A program made the translations under genes and the position numbers. A DNA stretch of 64,000 nt from Spirosoma arboris (GTDB lineage Bacteria; Bacteroidota; Bacteroidia; Cytophagales; Spirosomataceae). Numbering within the stretch: position 1 is the stretch's first letter; the number at the start of each line of letters is the position of its first letter. Shown piece after piece: positions 41,985-51,641 of the stretch. The stretch is from NCBI RefSeq assembly GCF_009754945.1, contig NZ_WPIN01000020.1, forward strand, positions 91,945 to 155,944. Direction: 5' to 3'. Below the pieces are notes generated by a model. It ran no database searches. It worked only from the letters and a program-made list of their open reading frames with translations, and was not told where the DNA came from.

Positions 41985-44108
41985 ATGAAACGGACTTGTC
42001 TTCTATTCATAAATTTACTCACGCTATATAGCATGACTCAGGCACAGAATCCGGCGGTAAATCCGCCCAAAGCGGCTATCAAACCGAAAGAGTTGATTAC
42101 AAACGGGCATAAACGGATTGATAATTATTATTACCTCAACGAACGCGAGAATCCAGAGGTTATCAAATACTTAAACGCCGAAAATACTTACCTCGACCAA
42201 GTGCTGGCTCCCGTGAAGGACTTGCAGACTAAGTTGTTTGAGGAAATGAAAGGGCGCATCAAACAACAGGACGAATCTGTGCCCTATAAAGAAGGTGCTT
42301 ACTACTACTACACTCGATTTATAACAGGGGGCGAATATCCTATTTACTGCCGCAAGAAAGGTTCGTTGCAAGGCACTGAGGAAATTATGTTCGATGGGAA
42401 CGCTATGGCGAAAGGACATAATTATTATCAGTTGGGTGGATACGAAGTGTCAGACAATGATGAACTGGCCATTTTTGCGGAAGACACTGTCAGTCGTCGA
42501 CTGTATACGTTGCGAGTCAAAAATCTGAAAACGGGTAAACTCTATCCCGAAGCCATCCCCAATACCGAAGCGGGCAGCTTTGCCTGGGCAACGGATAATA
42601 AGACGCTCTTTTACATCAAAAAAGACCCACAAACGCTACTTGGTTATCAGGTGTATCGGCATGTGCTCGGTACCGATTCGAAGGCCGATGTGCTGGTTTA
42701 TGAAGAGAAAGACAATCAGTTCTACATGGATCTGGGTCGCTCGAAATCAAAGAAGTACATTACCATTGGTTCTGATCATAACGGTGTTTCAACCGAATAT
42801 CGCTTACTGGAAGCCAGTAAACCGACTGGTGAGTTTAGTGTGTTTTTCCCTCGCGAAAAAGGACATGAGTACGATATTGTCCATTATAAAGACAAGTTTT
42901 ACGTCCGTACAAACTGGAAAGCGGAAAACTTCCGACTGATGGAAGTGCCCGAAGGCAAAACCACTGACCGTGCTGCCTGGAAAGAAGTGATCGCTCACCG
43001 CCCTGATGTGTATCTGGCCAATATGGATGTGTTTGCCAATCATCTTGTTCTCGGTGAGCGTAAGGCAGGGTTAACAAATATTCGGGTCATTAATCAACAC
43101 ACAAAAGCCGATGAGTACCTCGATTTCGGTGAACCGGCTTATGTAGCAGGCATCAGTTACAATCCCGATTTCAATACCAATATCCTTCGTTATAGTTATT
43201 CGTCGTTGACAACACCCAACTCGACCTTCGACTATAACATGGATACGAAGGAGAAAACGCTGAAGAAACAGCAGGAGGTATTGGGCGGCTTCGATAAGAA
43301 TAATTACGTTTCAGAGCGCGTGTACGCTATTGCCCGGGATGGAGTAAAAGTGCCCGTTTCGCTGGTTTATCGGAAAGGGACGAAGAAGGATGGCACATCA
43401 CCTTTGCTACAATATTCCTACGGCTCCTATGGTTACTCGACCGATCCCGGCTTCAGTTCGACGCGCCTGAGTTTGCTCGATCGGGGATTTATTTTCGCTA
43501 TTGCGCACATCCGGGGTGGACAGGAAATGGGCCGTCGCTGGTATGAAGACGGCAAGATGCTAAAGAAGAAAAACACGTTTAACGACTTCGTGGATGTGTC
43601 GGAATACCTCATCAAAAACAAGTACACCAGTGCCGATAAACTCTTTGCCATGGGCGGTAGCGCGGGTGGTTTATTAATGGGCGCCATTATCAATCAGGCC
43701 CCACAACTTTACAGAGGTGTTGTGGCCGCCGTACCATTCGTGGACGTTGTTACGACGATGCTCGACGAAAGCATTCCGCTCACAACCGGTGAATTTGAGG
43801 AGTGGGGTAATCCAAAAAATAAGGAGTATTACGATTATATGCTGTCGTATTCTCCTTATGACAATGTTGAAAAGAAAGCCTATCCCAATCTGCTTGTCAC
43901 GACGGGTTTGCACGATTCACAAGTGCAATATTGGGAACCTGCCAAGTGGGTTGCCAAGCTCCGAGCTTTGAAGACAGATACTAACCAGTTATTGCTTCAT
44001 ACCAATATGGAAGCTGGTCATGGTGGTGCATCAGGGCGTTTCCAGGCATTGAAAGAAATCGCATTGGAATATTCCTTTATATTAAATCTGGTAGGAGAGC
44101 GGCAGTAG
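41985..44108 (+). CDS. Prolyl oligopeptidase-family serine peptidase (S9A), exported
   Basis: The 707-residue protein has a signal peptide (CLLFINLLTLYSMTQAQ). A seven-bladed propeller covers residues 80-420, and an alpha/beta-hydrolase domain follows. The catalytic serine is in GGSAGG (near residue 557), the aspartate in TTGLHDSQV (near 642) and the histidine in EAGHGGASG (near 678). The family cleaves short peptides after proline or basic residues (protease II-like). Export suggests a role in periplasmic peptide turnover. A 31-bp imperfect inverted repeat follows the gene. Confidence 0.93.
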   Translation: MKRTCLLFINLLTLYSMTQAQNPAVNPPKAAIKPKELITNGHKRIDNYYYLNERENPEVIKYLNAENTYLDQVLAPVKDLQTKLFEEMKGRIKQQDESVPYKEGAYYYYTRFITGGEYPIYCRKKGSLQGTEEIMFDGNAMAKGHNYYQLGGYEVSDNDELAIFAEDTVSRRLYTLRVKNLKTGKLYPEAIPNTEAGSFAWATDNKTLFYIKKDPQTLLGYQVYRHVLGTDSKADVLVYEEKDNQFYMDLGRSKSKKYITIGSDHNGVSTEYRLLEASKPTGEFSVFFPREKGHEYDIVHYKDKFYVRTNWKAENFRLMEVPEGKTTDRAAWKEVIAHRPDVYLANMDVFANHLVLGERKAGLTNIRVINQHTKADEYLDFGEPAYVAGISYNPDFNTNILRYSYSSLTTPNSTFDYNMDTKEKTLKKQQEVLGGFDKNNYVSERVYAIARDGVKVPVSLVYRKGTKKDGTSPLLQYSYGSYGYSTDPGFSSTRLSLLDRGFIFAIAHIRGGQEMGRRWYEDGKMLKKKNTFNDFVDVSEYLIKNKYTSADKLFAMGGSAGGLLMGAIINQAPQLYRGVVAAVPFVDVVTTMLDESIPLTTGEFEEWGNPKNKEYYDYMLSYSPYDNVEKKAYPNLLVTTGLHDSQVQYWEPAKWVAKLRALKTDTNQLLLHTNMEAGHGGASGRFQALKEIALEYSFILNLVGERQ

Positions 44109-44129
44109 CAGGATGAATGCACACTTAGT

Positions 44130-44209
44130 ATAGACTACAGATTGTTATAATTGATATGATAGGTCAAAGCACCACTTAATCATATTGATCGTGAGAATCT
44201 GCGGTCTAT
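44130..44209. repeat. Imperfect 31-bp inverted repeat between the S9 peptidase and haem-protein genes
   Basis: The arms are 44130-44160 and 44179-44209 (ATAGAC, CAGATT and ATATGAT blocks match in the complement, the middle differs). About 20 of 31 positions pair. It is the same architecture as the other intergenic hairpins. Both neighbours lie on the plus strand. Confidence 0.7.
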
Positions 44210-44237
44210 TTTCTTTACAAAGTCAGTGTTTGCTATA

Positions 44238-45800
44238 ATGACTTCTACAAAAACGCCTTTTCGCCAAGCTTACATATGGTTCCTATCCTTAGCCGCTGCT
44301 GGACTAATCATTGGTAGTTGCCAATCAGGCAATAACAATGCTGCGCTGAACAACCCGCTCATTGCTGAAGGGAAGCAGTTGGCGCAACAACATTGTGTTA
44401 CTTGCCATCAACTGCCATTACCTGAACTACTGGATAAAGAAACATGGGTAAAACATGTTTTGCCGGCTATGGGGCGGAATTTAGGGCTGGAAGTCTACCC
44501 AGAGGGTCTCTATTACGCCGGACCTAAAGCGGCTATTTCATACAATAATTGGCAGAAATTAATTGCCTACTACCAAACCCTCGCTCCTGAAGTACTAAAA
44601 CCCGCCGACAAGCCTGAGCCTGCTGTAGATGACTGGGCTATGTTTTTGCTGGCAAAACCACAGGTAGATACGTCCCAAACGGCCATGACTACCCTGGTTG
44701 CAATTGATACAATTGGGCACAAGTTATACTCAAGTGACGCGTTCCGAAGTGACGTAACTCGGTGGGATCAGCAGCTAAAGCCGACACTATTTAAACAGCT
44801 TCATTCGGCGGCTGTCGATGCCCGTTTTTTTCGTGACCCAACTGGTAATGAGCGCGGCTTGTTCACCACGTTAGGTACCATGCGGGCGGCTGATATCTCG
44901 AAAGGTGAGCTTATACTATTGCCGTTAACTGATCGGGGTAATGCCGATTCGATGGCAGTTGCTACGGAATTACCCCGACCCCTTCAATCAATAGCAGCCG
45001 ATTTTAACAAAGATGGCTTGACGGATTGGGTAGTTTGTGGATTCGGGCATTTACAAGGTGGATTATATTGGTTGAAACAGCAAGCTAATCGCCAGTTTAC
45101 GAAACTGCCCATTAAAGAGGTGCCCGGTGCTAGTCAGGCAGTTGTGCAGGATTTCAATGCCGATGGCTGGCCCGATCTGATGGTTTTATTTGCTCATGCG
45201 GACGAAGGAGTCTGGTTATTTCTGAATGACAAAAAGGGAGGATTTACAGAACGGAATCTGCTCCGATTTCCATCGGTTTATGGCTCTACCAGTTTTCAGT
45301 TAGTCGACTTTAATAAAGATGGACGCCTGGATATTTTATACACTTGTGGCGATAATAGCGATTATTCTAAAGTGTTAAAGCCATATCATGGCGTTTACAT
45401 CTACCTCAATCATGGCGATTTTAAGTACAAACAAGCCTATTTCTACCCCATAAATGGCTGTACCAAAGCCGTCGCCACCGACTTTGATCAGGATGGTGAT
45501 TTAGACATCGTGACGATTGCGTTCTTCGCTGATTTTAAAAATAATCCATCCGAAGGTTGCCTGATTTTTGAACAGCAAAAGCCGTTACAGTTTCGTCCAC
45601 ATGCTATGCCCATCAGTGCGTATGGGCGCTGGATTTGCATGGATGTGAACGACATTGATCAGGATGGTGACGCTGATATAGTACTGGGCAATTTTTCGAA
45701 GACGTTCATCATTCAGGAAGGATTGAAGCCAACCTGGGATACACATTTGCCGCTGATTGTCTTGAAGAATAAAACCCTTACTTCAACCACCCGCCCGTAA
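44238..45800 (+). CDS. Cytochrome c/FG-GAP repeat lipoprotein
   Basis: The 520-residue product has a signal peptide with a lipobox (LIIGSC), so it is lipid-anchored. Residues 53-57 contain a c-type haem motif (CVTCH) followed by LPAMGRNLGL, in which the methionine could be the sixth ligand. The rest is at least four FG-GAP/VCBS repeats (VQDFNADGWPDLMV, VDFNKDGRLDILY, ATDFDQDGDLDIVTI, VNDIDQDGDADIVLG), which form calcium-binding propeller blades. The haem part suggests electron transfer to an exported substrate-binding propeller. The 3' end overlaps the convergent glycoamylase gene by 23 bases. The ATG at 44238 is preferred to a GTG upstream. Confidence 0.8.
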   Translation: MTSTKTPFRQAYIWFLSLAAAGLIIGSCQSGNNNAALNNPLIAEGKQLAQQHCVTCHQLPLPELLDKETWVKHVLPAMGRNLGLEVYPEGLYYAGPKAAISYNNWQKLIAYYQTLAPEVLKPADKPEPAVDDWAMFLLAKPQVDTSQTAMTTLVAIDTIGHKLYSSDAFRSDVTRWDQQLKPTLFKQLHSAAVDARFFRDPTGNERGLFTTLGTMRAADISKGELILLPLTDRGNADSMAVATELPRPLQSIAADFNKDGLTDWVVCGFGHLQGGLYWLKQQANRQFTKLPIKEVPGASQAVVQDFNADGWPDLMVLFAHADEGVWLFLNDKKGGFTERNLLRFPSVYGSTSFQLVDFNKDGRLDILYTCGDNSDYSKVLKPYHGVYIYLNHGDFKYKQAYFYPINGCTKAVATDFDQDGDLDIVTIAFFADFKNNPSEGCLIFEQQKPLQFRPHAMPISAYGRWICMDVNDIDQDGDADIVLGNFSKTFIIQEGLKPTWDTHLPLIVLKNKTLTSTTRP

Positions 45801-47151
45801 ATCCCGCGCGTTTTAATCCTCGCTGAATATGTGGGTTACGCTTCATCAGGTTCCAAACGAAATTTGTTCGGGCGTTTTCGGCCATTAGCAAAATCGGACC
45901 CTGGTCGATGCCGAGGTAATCTATGTCGAACCATCCGTTGGTTGTAGAACCATTAGCGAATGCAGAAGGGTATCGATAGGTTGGATTAAAGGCATCCCGG
46001 AAACCATAGTTTCCATACAGTTTACGACCATATTTCATCTTCATAGCCTTTAATGCAGGTAGACAGATTTCAGGTGCGAAGGCCATTGAGCCACCTGCCG
46101 CTGTTGGGGCAATGGTTCCATCGTCCACTAATTGCTGAATGGCAGCTCCCCGCGCTCGATAGGAGAAGAAATTTCGACTGGCCACGGTCGTGTCTTTCGG
46201 GCCGTCGCAGGCCGTCAGCCCCCAGATGGTCGGGCCATAGTCTTGCCATTTAGCGGGATTTTCTACGCAGTAAGCTCGATTGGCGTAGGTAGCTCGACGC
46301 GAATTCTCGGCATAATCGATGCCTTTACTCTGCATGTATTTATCCTTAATGCCTCGGAAATCAATCCAGACATGAGAGTATTGGTGGCCAAATAGCGGAT
46401 CGAAATTTACATGCGGTTGGCCTTGAAATGTCGCCCAATCGTAGCTTTTGGTCCAGGCTGGCCAAACGTCTTCGCCAACTGGGTGAGTGGGTGAACCTAA
46501 AGCCAATATGTAAAGTAACATGCCTTCGTTATACCCTTTCCAGTCGGCTGGAATAAAGCCTTTTTCGGGATGCCAGCCCATCGACACATAGGGCTTGCGA
46601 GCCTGAATCCACGTCCAGTCTACACGTTCATAAATCTGTTCAGCCAATTGTCGAATTTCGGTTTCAACAGGTGTACTCTTGTCGAAATAAGTCTGAGAAC
46701 TTAAAATGCCCCCCAACAGCAGAGCCGTGTCAATCGTGGATAACTCGACTTGTTTGAATCGTTCTCCGGTTTTCATATCCAGAAAATGATAGAAAAAACC
46801 TTTGTAACCAGCTACACCCGTTGCTTTGTCTGACTGTGGAGCTTTTGCAAAAAAGCGAAGCGTTTGAAGCGTTCGTTCCGCGGCCTGGGCGCGGGTGATG
46901 TATCCACGCTCAATACCCACTAAGTATGAGGTAAGACCGAAACCCACAGCGGCAATACTGGCAAATGAGTTGGTTGGTGCACGGTCGGGTATTAGGCCAT
47001 TTTCTGGATTCGTCGTATCCCAGAAATACCGAAACGTGTCGTGTTCCAGACTATCCAAAAACGCATTGTCTGTTGTCGTGAATCGATAAGCTGGTTTCGG
47101 TTGGGCAAAAGCAATGCTGAGGGTCAGGAAAAAGAAGAGGATTGTTTTCAT
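45778..47151 (-). CDS. Glycoamylase-fold glycoside hydrolase (GH144-like)
   Basis: The 457-residue protein has a signal peptide (MKTILFFFLTLSIAFAQ) and a single catalytic domain of the glycoamylase family (PF10091-type). Blocks such as EHDTFRYFWDTTNPENGLIPDRAP, GYNEGMLLYILALGS, FGHQYSHVWIDFRG and IDQGPILLMAENARTNFVW are typical. The characterised GH144 enzyme of Chitinophaga is an endo-beta-1,2-glucanase and shows this pattern, so action on beta-1,2-glucan is a reasonable inference. It is the last gene of the SusCD locus. The 3' end overlaps the convergent cytochrome gene. Confidence 0.85.
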   Translation of the reverse strand: MKTILFFFLTLSIAFAQPKPAYRFTTTDNAFLDSLEHDTFRYFWDTTNPENGLIPDRAPTNSFASIAAVGFGLTSYLVGIERGYITRAQAAERTLQTLRFFAKAPQSDKATGVAGYKGFFYHFLDMKTGERFKQVELSTIDTALLLGGILSSQTYFDKSTPVETEIRQLAEQIYERVDWTWIQARKPYVSMGWHPEKGFIPADWKGYNEGMLLYILALGSPTHPVGEDVWPAWTKSYDWATFQGQPHVNFDPLFGHQYSHVWIDFRGIKDKYMQSKGIDYAENSRRATYANRAYCVENPAKWQDYGPTIWGLTACDGPKDTTVASRNFFSYRARGAAIQQLVDDGTIAPTAAGGSMAFAPEICLPALKAMKMKYGRKLYGNYGFRDAFNPTYRYPSAFANGSTTNGWFDIDYLGIDQGPILLMAENARTNFVWNLMKRNPHIQRGLKRAGFTGGWLK

Positions 47152-47165
47152 GATAGATTTTATTG

Positions 47166-47245
47166 AACGCAGAGTCAGGCGAGTAAGCGCAGAGAAAACA
47201 GAGATTCCTCTGCGAACTCTGCGTTACCTCCTCTTTCTCTGCGTT
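47166..47245. repeat. Word-built inverted repeat between the two glycoamylase genes
   Basis: AACGCAGAG and GCGCAGAG words on the left face CTCTGCG, ACTCTGCGTT and CTCTGCGTT words on the right. The outermost nine bases pair perfectly (47166-47174 with 47237-47245). The CGCAGAG word is repeated at least four times overall. It fills the 100-base spacer. Confidence 0.8.
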
Positions 47246-47251
47246 TAAAAT

Positions 47252-48919
47252 TCAGTTTAGATTTGGGCTTTGGAAACCTAAGCCTTTCATTCCCTTTTTG
47301 ACTTCGGGGCAACTCATAAATAACTTCCAGAGCAGTTGTGAGCGCTGGTTCTCGATCATCACAATAATTGGCCCTTGGTCGATAGCTAAGTACGAATCGG
47401 CAAACCAGATGTTGGTCAAATTGAACGCATCCACAAAACCCTGGTCTTTCCAGATTTTATCGCCCAGTTTATAGTAGAAAAACCGGAGTGCCTGCATCGA
47501 CTCGGTAGGTGTGTAAGGCATCGATGCCAGAGCAGCAGTTGGTGCAATTGTACCGTTGTCGTTTGTTGGATCACGGGCGGAATAACCGTCCTGTTGATCA
47601 CTCGCAGTTAGTCCCCAGCAATCCTGACCGTAGCCAACATATTGCTTGGGATTGGTCTTACAATACGTGTAATTAATTTGCGAGTGCGCCGTATTTTGCT
47701 GCCAATAATCGGCGTAGGTATCCGTCAAGTCATGCGGATTGATACCTAAGAAAGAGTACTGCGAGAAGAATAACGGTCCACCATAAGCCGGGCCTAGGGG
47801 TAGTTTAATGCCGTAGTAGCTATTGCCATTGACCATTTTTCCGTTCTGCGCCCAGCTTATATCGTAAACGGTTTTAGGAATCGGGCTGGTGTTTGACGAA
47901 GCCGCTAGTACATACGTAATCAGAGCTTCGTTCCAACCGCGAATGGGCAGATTCATGTCCCAATTGTAGTTGGGCGACCAATGCCAGTACAGGTTGGTTT
48001 CGGTGCCGCTTTTGGTGAACCAATTCCATTCGACGCCATCCCAGAGCGCGTTGATCGTTTTCCGTAAGGCAATTTCATTCGCGTCCGTCGAACTATTAAA
48101 ATACTGACGGGCTGTTAATAAGCCCTGCATCAGATACGACGTTTCGACTAGGTCGGCTCCATCGTCTTTAGCACTAAAAGGAACCGTTGCGCCCGTTGCC
48201 CCATTGAGCCAGTGTGGAAAGGCACCGTGGTATCGTTTCGCGTTGTTGGTCAGGAAATTCGTAATCGTTGTGAGTCGGGTTAATCCTTGTTGGCGAGTAA
48301 TAAAATTCCGATTTACGCCAACGAGGATCGCCATAATACCGAAACCACTACCTCCCGAGGTGACTATGTCGCCCGATGAATTACGCTCTCGAGCCAAACC
48401 TGAAACTGGATGGCCAAAATCCCAGAAGTATTTAAACGTCTGTTTTTGAACAAGATCGAGTAAGAGCGAATCGCTGATGCGTGGGAATTTGTCGGTGTTA
48501 TCGAGGGATGTTGTCAAGTTTACGTTTACCGTTGAGTTCAACACCGAGTTCCGGGCCGACGTTAGCGTTGGCTGTACCGTAAACTGATAGGCTGTAAGCG
48601 CGCTCAGCGAACTCTGGGGCGTTGCTGTTACAAGTGTATCGCCACTGGAAACGGTATAACTCAGTGGGACAGATACTCCCGTCGATTTCTGGGTGAGCTG
48701 AATAGCTTTTGAAACGGATTCTTTCTGAACGGGCGCCGAGAAGGATACGGTTATGACTGGATTCGCACCAACATTCTGAAAACTCATGCTGGTCGATGAC
48801 TGCCCATTCACCTGAACCGAATGGTAGAAAAACGATTCTGGTGGCTCAACGTCCTGCGTTTTTTTGCAGGATAAACCAGTTGCTACCAGAAGCAGCACGA
48901 TTAGTTTAGTCGTATTCAT
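47252..48919 (-). CDS. Lipoprotein: Ig-like domain plus glycoamylase-fold domain (GH144-like)
   Basis: This 555-residue lipoprotein (lipobox ATGLSC, cysteine near residue 18) has an N-terminal Big_5-like Ig domain of about 100 residues (VNGQSSTSMSFQNVGANPVITVSFS to STVNVNLTTSL). The glycoamylase domain follows (QKQTFKYFWDFGHPVSGLARER, RGWNEALITYVLAASS, FFSQYSFLGINPHDL, LAIDQGPIIVMIENQRSQLLWKLF). The two glycoamylase proteins are paralogues, but only this one is predicted to be anchored at the cell surface by lipid. It would make the first cuts in a PUL with SusC/SusD. The ATG ending at 48919 is chosen; a frame upstream only adds a short leader. Confidence 0.85.
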   Translation of the reverse strand: MNTTKLIVLLLVATGLSCKKTQDVEPPESFFYHSVQVNGQSSTSMSFQNVGANPVITVSFSAPVQKESVSKAIQLTQKSTGVSVPLSYTVSSGDTLVTATPQSSLSALTAYQFTVQPTLTSARNSVLNSTVNVNLTTSLDNTDKFPRISDSLLLDLVQKQTFKYFWDFGHPVSGLARERNSSGDIVTSGGSGFGIMAILVGVNRNFITRQQGLTRLTTITNFLTNNAKRYHGAFPHWLNGATGATVPFSAKDDGADLVETSYLMQGLLTARQYFNSSTDANEIALRKTINALWDGVEWNWFTKSGTETNLYWHWSPNYNWDMNLPIRGWNEALITYVLAASSNTSPIPKTVYDISWAQNGKMVNGNSYYGIKLPLGPAYGGPLFFSQYSFLGINPHDLTDTYADYWQQNTAHSQINYTYCKTNPKQYVGYGQDCWGLTASDQQDGYSARDPTNDNGTIAPTAALASMPYTPTESMQALRFFYYKLGDKIWKDQGFVDAFNLTNIWFADSYLAIDQGPIIVMIENQRSQLLWKLFMSCPEVKKGMKGLGFQSPNLN

Positions 48920-48994
48920 ATCACTGTTTTTCAGAACGTTAGTAATAAGGGCTGTTTTCACAGAGAAAACAGCCCTTGATTTGGCAATTTTGAC

Positions 48995-49915
48995 TTATCG
49001 TCCTGCTAGTTCGAGTTGATATAAGTAGCCAATGTCAGTTGCTGACAATGCATTATTATATACCCGAATTTCATCAATAAGACCTGTGTAGAGGCCCTGC
49101 CAGCTTTGAACTGCTGAATTTGTGTAGCCTACACCAGAGTTTGGCATGCTGCCTATAACTACCTGAGTAGGAGTCGACATAGTTAGATTTCCAACAGGAG
49201 TTACACCATCAGGTAAGGTCCTTTTTTGGAAATTTTTATTTGACACAGGTTGACCATTCGCGTATACGTCGAAAGTGGAGGCTGATCCATTGTAAACCAT
49301 TACATAATGAACCCATTTATTAATCCCTTTGACAATCTGGAAATCAGTTCCTACGGTACCATAAGCATTAACATTGTCTACACCAACGCCATAGTTGCCA
49401 TTCAAATACGTATGTGCGGCTCCATGGAGTTGTAAGGTGTCACTAGTGGCAGGGTGAGCGTTTGTCTCAACATACATATTAATTGGGCCCTGGTTCCAGT
49501 CTCCTTGTGCCGTTAGGGCTTGTGTTAGCGCAAAGACCGAAGAAACGGTCTTATTATTATTAGCTAGATTAATCCAGGCACTTACTGTTACACTTGGAAG
49601 CGCGCTAGTACTACTCAGTGCCGATATTGTGGGATAGACCAGATAGCCGGAACTTAGTTGAAGGGCCTGGCCTTTAACTCCCGTTCCGAACGAAGCATTA
49701 CTGCTATTGGATGGAGCCGTTCCTGAAATTGCTTCGTTATTTGTACCATCGAATGTCCAGTGGGCTTTCAGATTGCTCGCTGCTACATCATTAGAAGTAT
49801 TATAGCCTCCAATAGGAGGTAAAGCTGCCACATCGTCACTTTTTTTGCAGGCAGTGAACATTGTGCTCATTACCATACCGGCCATCACCCACGCTGAGAT
49901 TTGTCTCGTTTTCAT
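48995..49915 (-). CDS. LamG/concanavalin A-like lipoprotein
   Basis: This 306-residue lipoprotein (lipobox STMFTAC followed by KK) contains one LamG-like jelly-roll domain. It runs from LKAHWTFDGTNNEAISG to GLYTGLIDEIRVYNNALSATDIGYLYQ, the last segment being the standard closing motif of such domains (LDEVRIYNRALS). It is expected at the cell surface. In SusCD loci such proteins often bind the target glycan, so it may be the SusE/F-like accessory here. No catalytic residues are obvious. It is third in the order SusC-SusD-LamG-GH144-GH144. Confidence 0.8.
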   Translation of the reverse strand: MKTRQISAWVMAGMVMSTMFTACKKSDDVAALPPIGGYNTSNDVAASNLKAHWTFDGTNNEAISGTAPSNSSNASFGTGVKGQALQLSSGYLVYPTISALSSTSALPSVTVSAWINLANNNKTVSSVFALTQALTAQGDWNQGPINMYVETNAHPATSDTLQLHGAAHTYLNGNYGVGVDNVNAYGTVGTDFQIVKGINKWVHYVMVYNGSASTFDVYANGQPVSNKNFQKRTLPDGVTPVGNLTMSTPTQVVIGSMPNSGVGYTNSAVQSWQGLYTGLIDEIRVYNNALSATDIGYLYQLELAGR

Positions 49916-49996
49916 GATAAATTGGTTTAATTGTACTTGGAAATTGGGTTTGTATTGTAATCGAAAAATTCTTGTTGAGATTGTCATCTCTATTTT

Positions 49997-50085
49997 TTTT
50001 GTCATGCTGACGAAGGAAGCATCTTAATGTGCCCTTATTGACTATTAGAAGCCTTTAAGATGCTTCCTTCGTCAGCATGACAAAA
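49997..50085. repeat. Perfect 31-bp inverted repeat between susD and the LamG gene (REP-like)
   Basis: The arms 49997-50027 and 50055-50085 are exact complements, core GTCATGCTGACGAAGGAAGC, separated by 27 bases. It resembles interspersed palindromes of the general form CATnCTGA...GAAGnATCT that I recall from other bacterial genomes. It starts 82 bases before the LamG gene and ends 6 bases from the susD stop. Confidence 0.92.
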
Positions 50086-50091
50086 CCAAAA

Positions 50092-51627
50092 TCAGTAACC
50101 AGGATTCTGATCCAGTTTACCTCCACTCAATTGTATTTGCAGACTCGGCACAGGCAATAATTCGTTTTTACCTGCGACGAAATTCTTTCCAGCAGCCTGC
50201 ATCACCTGGGCTGCCCGACCTGTTCGGACTAGATCGAAAAATCGATCATGTTCCATCGCCAGTTCAATCCGGCGCTCGTTCCAGATAGCCGTACGCAGGT
50301 CGCCCTGAGCAGCAGCTTTGGTAGCAGCTAACCCGGCCCGGGTGCGTATTTGGTTCAGGTATGTAATGGCTGTTGCCGATTGCCCTAGTTCGTTATTGGC
50401 TTCGGCGTTCATCAACAACACATCCGCATAGCGCAACAGGCGAACGTTTTTCTGTTTTTTATCGCGGTTTCCCAGATAGGGTTCTATGCTTGGATTCTCA
50501 CTGGCGTAAGCTTTGTAGTTGTAGTAGAGATTCTGTACCGAATCGGCACTGGGGATACGGAAACCATCATACAGTACTGTTCCAACGTGTTTACCACTAT
50601 TGTCAATTGAGATAATGGTAGAGGCTTTACGCTTATCACCCGTTTCATAAGCACTCACCAAATTCTGGCTTGGCGTATCGAAACCATAGCCTAAATCGGT
50701 CCAACCGCCTTTTCCGCCTACACGTGGACCTTGCCAGGTGCAATACCCACCCACAGCAATGTCGCCGTTATTGAAAGTGCCACTCTGGGTTTCAAAAATA
50801 GATTCACTATTGTTATCACCAACGTATCGCCAGATGGTCGTATAATCCGGTACAAGCGAATACTGCCCTGAATTAATCACCTCCTGCGTCAGTGCCTGTA
50901 CTTGCTGCCAGTTTTTACGATACAGATAGGTTTTGGCCAGGAGTGACTGGGCCGCTCCTTTGTTCGTATGACCTACGCCAGCTTGTGCCCGTAGTGGTAA
51001 ATTGGCAATGGCGTACTGGAGATCCTGCGTGATGACATTGTAGATCGTATCAATCGGAGCCCTTGTTTGAAAAGCTGGATCAGTATTCGCATCCTGGGCA
51101 TCTTTTGGTACCCGAACGACTTTGGGTACTTTACCAAAAAAACGAACTAAATTGAAGTAGTAGTACCCACGAATAAATCGGACTTCGCCAACAAGTTGTT
51201 TTTTAGTTGCTGCATCGATTGAGGCTGTTTCCAAAGCGGCCAGTGCTTGATTTGCTCGGGAAATACCGCTGTAATAGCCATTCCATAAAGCCGCTACGAA
51301 GTTGTTGGTTGGCGTAGTCGCAAAGTTGTCAATATCCTTCAGGCTTGGCTGATCACTATCAAAGCTGCCTTTATCAGCATCATCGGAAATAATATTGGTA
51401 GCTGCAATGAAGCTGATACCGTGGACATCGCCCCCGTCCCCACCAAAAGCCTCACTATTATACAGGCTGTTATATACGCCCGTGACTAAGTTGATAGCGA
51501 GGTTGGGGTCAGTAGATGTAGTCGCCTGACCTTGCACAGGGACGTCCAGAAAACTTTTCTGACAGGAGGCTGTCAGTAATAAGGCTGCAAAGCCGGTGCT
51601 TATATAAAGAAATGTAGTGCGTTTCAT
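50092..51627 (-). CDS. SusD/RagB family nutrient-binding lipoprotein
   Basis: The 511-residue surface lipoprotein (lipobox LTASC, cysteine near residue 22) pairs with the upstream SusC to capture glycan. Family features are the N-terminal FLDVPVQGQATTSTDP, helical TPR-like segments (VRFIRGYYYFNLVRFFGKVPKV) and the C-terminal IWNERRIELAMEHDRFFDLVRTGRA block with LLPVPSLQIQLSGGKLDQNPGY. It starts 14 bases after the SusC stop, the standard arrangement. Its ligand is inferred from the two glycoamylase enzymes. Confidence 0.95.
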   Translation of the reverse strand: MKRTTFLYISTGFAALLLTASCQKSFLDVPVQGQATTSTDPNLAINLVTGVYNSLYNSEAFGGDGGDVHGISFIAATNIISDDADKGSFDSDQPSLKDIDNFATTPTNNFVAALWNGYYSGISRANQALAALETASIDAATKKQLVGEVRFIRGYYYFNLVRFFGKVPKVVRVPKDAQDANTDPAFQTRAPIDTIYNVITQDLQYAIANLPLRAQAGVGHTNKGAAQSLLAKTYLYRKNWQQVQALTQEVINSGQYSLVPDYTTIWRYVGDNNSESIFETQSGTFNNGDIAVGGYCTWQGPRVGGKGGWTDLGYGFDTPSQNLVSAYETGDKRKASTIISIDNSGKHVGTVLYDGFRIPSADSVQNLYYNYKAYASENPSIEPYLGNRDKKQKNVRLLRYADVLLMNAEANNELGQSATAITYLNQIRTRAGLAATKAAAQGDLRTAIWNERRIELAMEHDRFFDLVRTGRAAQVMQAAGKNFVAGKNELLPVPSLQIQLSGGKLDQNPGY

Positions 51628-51641
51628 GTCTGTCGAGTCGG

